From Modestobacter sp. (GTDB taxonomy: Bacteria; Actinomycetota; Actinomycetes; Mycobacteriales; Geodermatophilaceae): 7,583 nucleotides of DNA. The notes below the pieces were generated by a model. It saw nothing but the letters and a program-made list of their open reading frames with translations, was not told the DNA's origin and searched no databases. Where the stretch lies: positions 1 to 7,583 of the forward strand of contig JAOPWO010000300.1 in NCBI GenBank assembly GCA_025965635.1, given 5' to 3'. Of the stretch, positions 1-5,425 are shown one piece after another; the first letter of the stretch is position 1, and each line of letters starts with the position of its first letter. The translations under genes were made by a program, and so were the position numbers.

Positions 1-1
1 G

Positions 2-811
2 GTGGCCCGGGAGCTGACCGCGCTGAACGTGGCGGTGCTGGGCCTGCCGCACGTGGAGGTGTGCGACGCCGACGTGGTGGAACTGGTCGGAGCTGCCGTC
101 GGCGGGACGGTGGCCGGGTGTGCTGCCGCGGTGCTCGACCCCGCGCGCCGGGCCGGCGGGCGCCGGTTGCTCGACCCCGACCGCTGGTCGCCACCCTGGT
201 CGACGGTGACGACGCTGCTGGAGCGGGTCGACACCTGCGTGGTCAAGGTGGCCCCCGGACTCGACCACGACCGCGTGCCCGCCGGCGTGGAGGCGGAGTG
301 GGTGTCCGTGAGGGGCACGATCGTGGAGGCGCTGCTGTGGGGGCGCGCGCCGTCCGCCACCTGGCGCCGGGCGACCCTGGTGCGGGACGAGCGCGTGCAC
401 GAGCTCACCGCCGACGCCGACCCGGGCCCGTCGCCGGTCGGCCCGGTCCGGGCCTGGCTGCACGAACCCGACCCGGCGGTGATCCGCTCGGGCCTGGTCT
501 CCCTGGTCGCCGCCGACCTGGAGGCGACGGGCGTCGACCCGACGATCGCCTACCTGACCAGCGACGGCGCCGCAGCGTCGCCGTGGGTGAGCAGCTTCGC
601 GGTCACCGACGTGCTGCCCTTCTCGCTGAAGAAGCTCAAGGCCCTGCTGCGCAACCGGGGCATCGGCCGGGTGACGGTGAAGAAGCGCGGGTCGCCGATC
701 GAGCCCGAGACGCTGGCCCGGCAGCTGCGCGGTCCCGGCGAGGGTGCGGCGGTCGTCGTCGTCACCCGCGTCGCCGGCGCCCCGACCGTGCTGGTGTGCG
801 AGGCCCCCTGA
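2..811 (+). CDS. Class I SAM-dependent methyltransferase with C-terminal THUMP-like domain (5' partial)
   Basis: The open frame runs in from the left edge and stops at TGA 809-811. About 270 residues are visible. I recognise the family (methyltransferase with a THUMP_like C-terminal domain, common in actinomycetes) from three stretches. LDPARR at visible residues 45-50 looks like the acidic/aromatic motif IV position of Rossmann methyltransferases. It is followed by DPDRWSPPW and VVKVAPGLDH, then EAEWVSVRG at 98-105. The tail, roughly 195-269, carries PFSLKKLKALLRNRGIGRV and VKKRGSPIEP, a basic patch that suggests nucleic-acid binding. The glycine-rich SAM loop (motif I) is not visible, so about 100-130 N-terminal residues must lie upstream. 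The GTG at position 2 is probably just an internal valine codon. The substrate is unknown; an RNA target is an inference from the THUMP-like domain. The gene converges on tsaD with only 31 bases between stops. Confidence 0.82.
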   Translation: MARELTALNVAVLGLPHVEVCDADVVELVGAAVGGTVAGCAAAVLDPARRAGGRRLLDPDRWSPPWSTVTTLLERVDTCVVKVAPGLDHDRVPAGVEAEWVSVRGTIVEALLWGRAPSATWRRATLVRDERVHELTADADPGPSPVGPVRAWLHEPDPAVIRSGLVSLVAADLEATGVDPTIAYLTSDGAAASPWVSSFAVTDVLPFSLKKLKALLRNRGIGRVTVKKRGSPIEPETLARQLRGPGEGAAVVVVTRVAGAPTVLVCEAP

Positions 812-842
812 GGGCCATGTCGGCCGACATGGCCCTCAGGGG
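805..842. terminator. Perfect 38-bp palindrome between converging genes, probable bidirectional terminator
   Basis: Bases 805-842 read identically on both strands, with the centre between 823 and 824 inside CGGCCG. Either transcript could fold a 19-bp stem, in practice about 17 bp with a 4-base loop. The left arm includes the methyltransferase stop codon (809-811) and the right arm ends one base before the tsaD stop (843-845 on the minus strand). There is no T-tract on either side. U-less hairpins just after stop codons are usual for terminators in GC-rich actinomycetes. The position between two converging genes fits termination from both sides. That it works as a terminator is inference; the symmetry is seen directly. 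Confidence 0.8.
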
Positions 843-1883
843 CTACCGGCTGACGACGTCGATCGGCAGCGCGCTGTCCGCGCCGAGGTCGGCCGCCGAG
901 GGGGCGATGCCGGCCTCCACCAGCCGCGAGCCCAGCGCGGCGACCATCGCGCCGTTGTCGGTGCACAGCCGGGGGCTGGGTGTGCGCAGCACGATGCCGG
1001 CGGCCGCGCAGCGCTCGGCGGCCAGCGCACGCAACCGGGAGTTGGCCGCCACCCCGCCGCCGATGACCAGGTGGTCGACCCCGTTGTCCCGGCAGGCCCG
1101 CACCGCCTTGGCCGTCAGCACGTCGACGACCGCCTCCTGGAAGGCCGCTGCCACGTCGGCCACCGGCACGGGCTCGCCGGCCCGCTCCCGGGCCTCGACC
1201 CAGCGGGCGACCGCCGTCTTCAGCCCGGAGAACGAGAAGTCGTAGGGCGCGTCGCGCGGTCCGGTGAGCCCGCGGGGGAACGGGATGGACGCCGGGTCAC
1301 CGTCCCGCGCCGCCCGGTCGATCGGCGGGCCACCCGGGAACGGCAGGCCGAGCACGCGGGCCACCTTGTCGAAGGCCTCCCCCGCGGCGTCGTCGATCGT
1401 CTGCCCGAGCGGCTGCACGTCCTGGGTGAGGTCCGGCACCAGCAGCAGCGAGCTGTGCCCGCCGGAGACCAGCATCGCGATGGTCGGCTCGGCCAGCCGG
1501 CCGTGCTCCAGCTCGTCCACCGCGACGTGGGCGGCGAGGTGGTTCACCCCGTACAGCGGCACGTCCAGCGCCAGCGCGTACGCCTTGGCCGCGGCGACGC
1601 CGACCAGCAGCGCACCGGTCAGCCCGGGACCCGACGTCACCGCGATCGCGTCCACGTCGGAGGCCTGCACGCCGGCCTCGGCGAACGCCCGGTGGACGGT
1701 CGGGACCATCGCCTCCAGGTGCGCCCGGGAGGCGATCTCCGGGACGACGCCCCCGAACCGCTCGTGCTCGGCCATGCTCGTCGCCAGCGCGTCGGACAGC
1801 AGCGTCTGCCCGCGCACCAGGCCGATGCCGGTCTCGTCGCACGACGTCTCGAATCCCAGGACCAGGGGCTGATCAGCGGGCAC
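843..1883 (-). CDS. tsaD: tRNA N6-adenosine threonylcarbamoyltransferase TsaD
   Basis: This is the catalytic subunit that transfers the threonylcarbamoyl group from threonylcarbamoyl-AMP to A37 of ANN-decoding tRNAs, giving t6A. It works in the cytoplasm with TsaB and TsaE. The 346 residues are full family length. ASKHA/Kae1 landmarks are all present: FETSCDET at 11-18, SGPGLTGAL at 84-92, the metal ligands H115 and H119 in NHLAAH, SGGHS at 140-144, DDAAGEAFDK at 164-173, GGGVAAN at 275-281, and the third metal ligand D309 in TDNGAM. The GTG start (1881-1883) is supported by a strong Shine-Dalgarno, GGGAGGTG, at 1891-1898 with a 7-base spacer. It overlaps the end of rimI by 11 bases, so it is probably translated from the tsaB-rimI-tsaD message. 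It ends in TAG beside the palindrome. No defect is seen. Confidence 0.97.
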   Translation of the reverse strand: MPADQPLVLGFETSCDETGIGLVRGQTLLSDALATSMAEHERFGGVVPEIASRAHLEAMVPTVHRAFAEAGVQASDVDAIAVTSGPGLTGALLVGVAAAKAYALALDVPLYGVNHLAAHVAVDELEHGRLAEPTIAMLVSGGHSSLLLVPDLTQDVQPLGQTIDDAAGEAFDKVARVLGLPFPGGPPIDRAARDGDPASIPFPRGLTGPRDAPYDFSFSGLKTAVARWVEARERAGEPVPVADVAAAFQEAVVDVLTAKAVRACRDNGVDHLVIGGGVAANSRLRALAAERCAAAGIVLRTPSPRLCTDNGAMVAALGSRLVEAGIAPSAADLGADSALPIDVVSR

Positions 1884-2334
1884 GGGCGGGCACCTCCCGG
1901 CTCATCACCACGGCGTCGGTGTTGCTCGGCTGGTAGTAACCGCGGCGGCGGCCGATCTCGGTGAAGCCCCGCCGCCGGTACAGCCCCTGCGCGACCTCGT
2001 TGTCGGCGCGCACCTCCAGCAGCACCACCTGGCTGCGGTCGTCGGCCTCGGTCAGCAGGGTGTCCAGCAGCCGGGCGCCGACGCCCCGGCCCTGAGCGCT
2101 CACGGTGACACCGATGGTCGCGATGTGCGCCTCCTCCGGGTAGGCGATGAGGCCGGCGTACCCGACCACGGCGCCGGCTCCGTCGACGGCGACCAGGTAG
2201 TGCCGGGTGTCGGTGCGGGCCAGCTCGTCGCGGTACATCGCCGCCGTCCAGGTGTCCGGGGCGAACAACTCCTCCTCCAGGACCAGGACGGCGGGGAGGT
2301 CGGCACGGGTCATGTCCCGCAGCGTCACGGTCAC
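1873..2334 (-). CDS. rimI: Ribosomal-protein-alanine N-acetyltransferase RimI (GNAT family)
   Basis: A 153-residue GNAT acetyltransferase, whose family acetylates the N-terminal alanine of ribosomal protein S18 from acetyl-CoA in Escherichia coli. The acetyl-CoA pyrophosphate loop is QGRGVG at residues 81-86, after IATIGVTVSA. The strand LEVRADN carries E107, and LYRRRGF carries Y119. By alignment these match E103 and Y115, the catalytic pair of E. coli RimI. The C-terminal GRRRGYY is also typical. The position between tsaB and tsaD is the standard actinomycete order and supports RimI over a generic GNAT. The GTG start at 2332-2334 gives the expected N-terminus (VTLRDMTRADLPAVL), and no other in-frame start exists before the upstream stop at 2392-2394. 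No Shine-Dalgarno is visible, and a possible hairpin lies just ahead of it. Actinomycete RimI proteins can have broader substrates, so S18 is inferred. Confidence 0.93.
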   Translation of the reverse strand: MTVTLRDMTRADLPAVLVLEEELFAPDTWTAAMYRDELARTDTRHYLVAVDGAGAVVGYAGLIAYPEEAHIATIGVTVSAQGRGVGARLLDTLLTEADDRSQVVLLEVRADNEVAQGLYRRRGFTEIGRRRGYYQPSNTDAVVMSREVPARAR

Positions 2335-2336
2335 GC

Positions 2337-2373
2337 CGCGAGCCGAGGTGCTGTGCGCATGCGTGGGCTCGCG
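2337..2373 (-). promoter_or_regulatory. Inverted repeat in the tsaB-rimI gap
   Basis: CGCGAGCC at 2337-2344 pairs perfectly with GGCTCGCG at 2366-2373, giving an 8-bp, nearly all-GC stem with a 21-base loop. In the mRNA the stem would end two bases before the rimI GTG, where a ribosome must load, and rimI has no evident Shine-Dalgarno. It could moderate rimI translation or cause partial termination after tsaB. Eight-base matches arise readily in such GC-rich DNA, so this is a tentative call. A second palindrome, GCGAGCTCGC at 2371-2380, overlaps it and would compete. Confidence 0.3.
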
Positions 2374-2380
2374 AGCTCGC

Positions 2381-3019
2381 TCACGGCTGGGTCACCGACT
2401 TGCGCTGCGGCGGCGGGACGGCGTCGGGCCGGCGGAGGTACAGCGGGACGAGGGCGGCCACGCTCGACGGGTCGGCCAGCTGGGGCGCGGCGGCGCGCAG
2501 CAGCCCCGCCGCCGTCACCTCCGCCGCGGTGACCGCGACGCCCAGCCGCTCGGCGAAGGCCGCGTCCCCGACCACCGGCGGGGTGGGGGTCAGGTCGGCG
2601 GGCCGGTCCACGGCGGGGCCGGCCACCCGGGCGCCGTCGGCTCCGTAGCGGGCCCAGTAGACCTCCTTGCGCCGCGCGTCGGTGGCCACCGTGCGGGCAC
2701 CGTCCCCGATCGCGTCCAGCGAGCAGACGCCGACCACCGGGATGCCGCGGGCGTCGGCCAGTGCGGCGGCGGTGACGACCCCGACCCGCAGACCCGTGTA
2801 CGGCCCCGGGCCCAGCCCGGTGACCACGGCACCGAGGTCGGCCATCGCGGCGCCGCCGGCAGCCAGCACCGCGCGGACGGTCGGGGCGAGGAGCTCGGCG
2901 TGCCGGTTGCCCGACGCCACGGCCCGCTCCGCGAGCACCTCGGCGGGCCCGCCGTCGGTCCAGCGGGCGAGCCCGACGACGAGGGTCGGGGTGGCGGTGT
3001 CGAGAGCGAGGACGAGCAC
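2381..3019 (-). CDS. tsaB: tRNA threonylcarbamoyladenosine biosynthesis protein TsaB
   Basis: This is the non-catalytic ASKHA paralogue of TsaD. It dimerises with TsaD and is required for t6A formation on tRNA in bacteria. The 212 residues are close to the usual 200-230. Diagnostic stretches are LALDTATPT at 4-12, the TsaB signature GLGPGPYTGLRVG at 68-80, and DARRKEVYWARY at 114-125. It lacks the HxxxH metal site that TsaD has, as expected. The GTG start at 3017-3019 places the conserved VLALDTAT strand at the very N-terminus, which the family requires. There is no Shine-Dalgarno; a -10-like TACCCT at 3028-3033 suggests a leaderless or near-leaderless transcript. It is the first gene of the tsaB-rimI-tsaD unit. 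tsaE, normally just upstream, is displaced by 1.3 kb of opposite-strand genes. Confidence 0.96.
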   Translation of the reverse strand: MLVLALDTATPTLVVGLARWTDGGPAEVLAERAVASGNRHAELLAPTVRAVLAAGGAAMADLGAVVTGLGPGPYTGLRVGVVTAAALADARGIPVVGVCSLDAIGDGARTVATDARRKEVYWARYGADGARVAGPAVDRPADLTPTPPVVGDAAFAERLGVAVTAAEVTAAGLLRAAAPQLADPSSVAALVPLYLRRPDAVPPPQRKSVTQP

Positions 3020-3150
3020 GACCGGTCAGGGTAGTTGCCCCCGGGCGGTGGCCGCCGGGCCGCGGCGTCCCGGGCCCTTCGACTGGCAGCCGGCGGGTGC
3101 CGGACGGAAGATCATCTGCCGGGACCACCGGGGCGGCCCGTGGAGGGACT
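3020..3150. other. Divergent intergenic region between tsaB and the lipoprotein cassette
   Basis: 131 bases separate the divergently starting tsaB and putative lipoprotein genes, the longest non-coding stretch in the window. It must hold promoters for both directions. For tsaB the TACCCT box is the best candidate. For the plus-strand cassette I see only a weak box, GATCAT at 3110-3115, without a matching -35. The ribosome-binding site of the lipoprotein gene, GGAGGG at 3142-3147, lies at the right end. A bulged GC hairpin at 3040-3059 may be chance. No operator-like paired repeats are evident. Confidence 0.4.
3028..3033 (-). promoter_or_regulatory. Candidate -10 element for a leaderless tsaB transcript
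   Basis: On the minus strand TACCCT (TAnnnT type) ends eight bases before the tsaB GTG. Transcription starting 6-8 bases downstream of a -10 would begin at or within two bases of the start codon, which fits the missing Shine-Dalgarno. The eight bases between are the palindrome GACCGGTC. No good -35 is visible, which is common for actinomycete sigma-A promoters. This is a prediction from spacing and sequence only. Confidence 0.45.
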
Positions 3151-3555
3151 GTGGACGACGACGGACGACGGGGACGGGTCGCCGGCGTGCTGCTGGCCGG
3201 GGTGCTGGTGCTGGTCCCCGGGTGCAGCAGTGCCCAGGAACCTGCCGTCGCGGAGGTCGCCACCGCCTTCGCCGATGCCGGCACCACTCCGGACGCGCGT
3301 TGCGCCCTGCTGGTGCCCAGCACCGCCGCCGCGCTGGCCGAGGAGGCGTCGAGGACGTGCGCCGAGGCGGTGACCGAGGTGCCCACGGGCACCGGGCCGG
3401 TGGAGTCCGTCGCTGTCTGGGGCGGCGAGGCGCAGGTCCGGCTGGCCGGCGACACCCTGTTCCTGACCGAGACGCCGGACGGCTGGCAGATCACCGCGGC
3501 GAGCTGCCGGGCGGCCGGCGAGGGGCCCTACCGCTGCCGGGTGGAGGGCTCATGA
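3151..3555 (+). CDS. Putative small secreted lipoprotein, function unknown
   Basis: A 134-residue protein with an export signal: a short acidic/basic N-terminus (MDDDGRRGR), a hydrophobic run at about 10-22 (VAGVLLAGVLVLV), then PGC with C25 as the likely lipidated cysteine. The lipobox reads VPGC, with proline at -2, so it is not canonical. The mature part has four more cysteines (51, 70, 119, 129), enough for two disulfides outside the cell, and ends with GWQITAASC and PYRCRVEG. The spacing resembles small extracellular domains with a lumazine/NTF2-like look, but I cannot name a family. I chose GTG 3151 because GGAGGG sits at 3142-3147. An earlier GTG at 3097 has no ribosome-binding site and would bury the signal peptide behind 18 extra residues. 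The stop overlaps the next start as ATGA. It probably works at the membrane with the two following gene products. Confidence 0.8.
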   Translation: MDDDGRRGRVAGVLLAGVLVLVPGCSSAQEPAVAEVATAFADAGTTPDARCALLVPSTAAALAEEASRTCAEAVTEVPTGTGPVESVAVWGGEAQVRLAGDTLFLTETPDGWQITAASCRAAGEGPYRCRVEGS

Positions 3556-3644
3556 ACAGCAGCCGCGCGGTGTTCGCCGCCTACCTCCTGGTCATCGTCG
3601 TCGGCGTCTCCTACGCCGTGGTGATCGGCCTGCTGGGCCGATGA
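3552..3644 (+). CDS. 30-residue single-helix membrane microprotein
   Basis: ATG 3552-3554 overlaps the lipoprotein stop (ATGA), and its own TGA at 3642-3644 overlaps the ATG of the next gene in the same way. The 30-residue product starts MNSSRAVF and is otherwise nearly all hydrophobic, with AAYLLVIVVGVSYAVVIGLL spanning about residues 9-28 and a terminal GR. That is one transmembrane helix with an arginine at each end, so the charge rule does not fix its orientation. Translation is well supported: GTGGAGGG at 3541-3548 lies three bases before the ATG, the same octamer at the same spacing as for the lipoprotein gene (3140-3147). Size and placement recall small accessory subunits of membrane complexes, but no homology is claimed. 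It would be missed by most length cut-offs. Partnership with its neighbours is inference. Confidence 0.82.
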   Translation: MNSSRAVFAAYLLVIVVGVSYAVVIGLLGR

Positions 3645-4327
3645 CGACACCGCGGCGCCCACTCCGGGACAACGGCCTCGGCCTGGCCTTCGGCGCACTG
3701 TTCCTGGCGACGCTGGCAGGGCAGTCCTTCGCCGGCCAGGCCCAGGTCAACGCCGATCGGCTGACCGAGGGCCTCCCGCCGGTGTCCTGGCTGGAGTTCG
3801 TCACCTCGTCGACCTTCGGCGTCGACGTCATGGAGAACTGGCAGTCGGAGTACCTGCAGTTCTTCCTCTACGTCTTCGCGACCGTGTGGCTGGTGCAACG
3901 CGGGTCACCGGAGTCCAAGGAGGTCGACCGGATCGGCACCGGATCCGACGAGGACCAACTGGTCGGCAGGCACGCGCGCCCGGACTCGCCACGCTGGGCC
4001 GCCACCGGCGGCTGGCGCACGACGGTGTTCTCCCGGTCGCTCGGGCTGCTGATGGGCGGCATCTTCCTGGCCACCTGGGCGGCGTCCTCGATCACCGGCT
4101 GGGCGTCGTTCAACTCCGAGCAGCTGATGAGCCACCAGGACCCGGTCGACTGGGCCGGCTACCTCGGCCAGGCGGACTTCTGGAACCGCACCCTGCAGAA
4201 CTGGCAGTCGGAGATGCTGGCCGTCGGGTCGATGGCGGTCTTCGCCGTGCACCTGCGCCAGCGGGGATCACCGGAGTCCAAGCCGGTGGGCGCATCGCAG
4301 CACGACGACACCGGCGAGACCGGCTGA
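3641..4327 (+). CDS. DUF6766-type four-helix membrane protein with internal duplication
   Basis: A 228-residue integral membrane protein that I recognise as resembling the DUF6766 family, whose function is unknown. Hydrophobic segments lie near residues 13-32, 71-86, 134-154 and 192-205. The protein is two copies of one unit. Each has a first helix (LGLAFGALFLATLAGQSFAG; LGLLMGGIFLATWAASSITG), an amphipathic linker, the motif NWQSE (66-70; 187-191), a second helix, and RGSPESK (87-93; 208-214). The copies are offset by exactly 121 residues over both motifs. A hydrophilic linker at about 94-125 joins them and the tail is polar. The ATG overlaps the microprotein stop (ATGA) and has no Shine-Dalgarno of its own, so translational coupling is likely. 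It ends 28 bases from the converging tsaE stop. It is probably a plasma-membrane protein; substrate or partner unknown. Confidence 0.85.
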   Translation: MTTPRRPLRDNGLGLAFGALFLATLAGQSFAGQAQVNADRLTEGLPPVSWLEFVTSSTFGVDVMENWQSEYLQFFLYVFATVWLVQRGSPESKEVDRIGTGSDEDQLVGRHARPDSPRWAATGGWRTTVFSRSLGLLMGGIFLATWAASSITGWASFNSEQLMSHQDPVDWAGYLGQADFWNRTLQNWQSEMLAVGSMAVFAVHLRQRGSPESKPVGASQHDDTGETG

Positions 4328-4355
4328 CCGTCCGCGTCCGCCGAGCTGCTGGTCC

Positions 4356-4802
4356 TCAGCGCAGCCGCTGCTCCCAGCCGGGGCCGTGCGGCACCAGCCG
4401 GGCGGTCCGGACGTCGTCGTCCCGCCGGCCCAGCTGCACGACGAGGTGCTCGTCGGCGAGCTGCTCGACCAGCCCGTGGCCCCACTCGACGACCGTGACC
4501 GCCTCGTCGGTGGTGGCGTCGAGGTCGAGGTCGTCGACGTCGGCCATGCCGGCCAGCCGGTAGGCGTCGACGTGCACCAGCGGCACCCGGCCGCCGCGGT
4601 GCACCCGGGCCAGCACGAAGGTCGGCGAGGTCACCGCACCCGGGACGCCGAGGCCCGCGCCGATCCCCTGGGTCAGCGCCGTCTTCCCCGCGCCCAGCGG
4701 GCCGGCCAGGACCACGAGGTCACCGGGCCGGAGCAGGGCGGCGAGCTCCCGGCCGAACGCCCGGGTGTCCTCCGGGGTGGGCAGCACGTGGTCGCGGTTC
4801 AC
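4356..4802 (-). CDS. tsaE: tRNA threonylcarbamoyladenosine biosynthesis ATPase TsaE
   Basis: The P-loop ATPase that drives the TsaB-TsaD cycle in bacterial t6A synthesis. It has 148 residues, normal for the family. The Walker A motif GPLGAGKT is at 34-41, followed by TSPTF at 58-62, VHVDAYRL further on, and VVEWGHGL, all family landmarks. The start is GTG at 4800-4802, which overlaps the uracil-DNA glycosylase stop as GTGA. It has no Shine-Dalgarno, so it probably depends on translation of the upstream gene. The reading frame stays open further upstream, but that stretch is an arginine-rich shadow of the glycosylase gene. It is the last gene of the alr-hydrolase-udg-tsaE unit, whereas in most relatives tsaB follows directly. 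Here the neighbour is the converging DUF6766 gene, and no clear terminator lies in the 28 bases between. Confidence 0.95.
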   Translation of the reverse strand: MNRDHVLPTPEDTRAFGRELAALLRPGDLVVLAGPLGAGKTALTQGIGAGLGVPGAVTSPTFVLARVHRGGRVPLVHVDAYRLAGMADVDDLDLDATTDEAVTVVEWGHGLVEQLADEHLVVQLGRRDDDVRTARLVPHGPGWEQRLR

Positions 4803-5425
4803 AGGCTGGCCGCCACGGCGGCGAGGTCCTCGGCCAGCGCCGCCCGCGGCGCCCCGTTCGGGCCGAAGCGGATCGCCGCGGAGGGGTGGTAGGTCGCCCA
4901 GACCGCCCGCCCGTCGACCTCGTGCGGCCGGCCTCGCACCTGTGCCAGCACCGTCCGCGGGCCGAGGAACCACTTGGCCGCGGACAGGCCGAGCGCGACG
5001 ACCGCCGGAGCGTCGAGCAGCTCCAGCTGGCGGTGCAGCCAGCCGCTGCAGCGGGCCACCTCCGCCGCCTTCGGCGTCCGGTTGCCCGGCGGGCGGCACT
5101 TGACCACGTTGAGCACCGCGCCCTGCGCCCGGTCCAGGCCGGCCTGGGCGAGCAGTTGGTCCAGCAGGGCGCCGGACCGTCCGACGAACGGGCGGCCGGT
5201 CTGATCCTCCTGCGCCCCGGGGGCCTCTCCGACCAGCACGAACCGGGGGCGGCCGCCGGTGGCGACGTCGCCGACGACGACGTGCTGCCGGGCGGCGGAC
5301 AGCTCCGGACAGGCGAGACACCCGGAGGCCGCGACCTCCAGGGACGCCCAGTCCGGTGCCGCGGCGGCGGTGCGGGCCACCTCCTCGGGCGGCGCGTCCA
5401 GGGACGGCGGAGCGAGGTCGGCCAT
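4799..5425 (-). CDS. Family 4 uracil-DNA glycosylase (4Fe-4S type)
   Basis: This enzyme removes uracil from DNA, the first step of base-excision repair after cytosine deamination or dUTP incorporation. The 208 residues match family 4 (Thermotoga/archaeal UDGa type). Motif 1 is GEAPGAQEDQTGRPFVGRSG at 66-85 and motif 2 is YHPSA at 179-183. Four cysteines, C36 and C39 (CLAC), C110 (VVKCRPPGNRTPK) and C126, are placed as the iron-sulfur ligands of the family. It is not UdgX, which has GEQPG and the KRRIH loop, and not family 5, which has GLAPA. The ATG (5423-5425) shares one base with the hydrolase stop (TGATG), and the gene's own stop overlaps the tsaE GTG, so it is embedded in a coupled operon. 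No strong Shine-Dalgarno is visible. Confidence 0.94.
   Translation of the reverse strand: MADLAPPSLDAPPEEVARTAAAAPDWASLEVAASGCLACPELSAARQHVVVGDVATGGRPRFVLVGEAPGAQEDQTGRPFVGRSGALLDQLLAQAGLDRAQGAVLNVVKCRPPGNRTPKAAEVARCSGWLHRQLELLDAPAVVALGLSAAKWFLGPRTVLAQVRGRPHEVDGRAVWATYHPSAAIRFGPNGAPRAALAEDLAAVAASL

Noticed and set aside
744..1964. Long plus-strand open frame antisense to tsaD and rimI
   Set aside because: It is rich in Arg, Gly, Pro and Ala with no domain signature, and mirrors the GC-biased codons of clear minus-strand genes. It is a shadow frame.
3040..3059. Bulged GC hairpin in the divergent intergenic region
   Set aside because: The stem is CCCGG/CCGGG plus CGG/CCG with a bulge. Such short matches are expected by chance in DNA this GC-rich, and it has no clear role.
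3097..3150. Upstream GTG (3097) as the lipoprotein start
   Set aside because: It has no ribosome-binding site and would add 18 residues before the signal peptide. GTG 3151 has GGAGGG correctly placed.
2331..3494. Long minus-strand open frame across tsaB and the lipoprotein gene
   Set aside because: It crosses a divergent promoter region and two well-supported genes on opposite strands, with composition typical of shadow frames.
4328..4355. Terminator between DUF6766 and tsaE
   Set aside because: These convergent genes are only 28 bases apart and I found no stem longer than a few bases there, unlike the strong palindrome at 805-842.
4356..5321. In-frame upstream extension of tsaE (321 residues)
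   Set aside because: The extra residues are low-complexity Arg/Gly/Pro overlapping the glycosylase gene. TsaE is normally near 150 residues and starts at the GTGA overlap.
4799..5425. UdgX-type (uracil-crosslinking) glycosylase
   Set aside because: Motif 1 is GEAPG rather than GEQPG, and the KRRIH loop is absent (the region reads VVKCRPPGNRTPK), so it is a standard family 4 enzyme.
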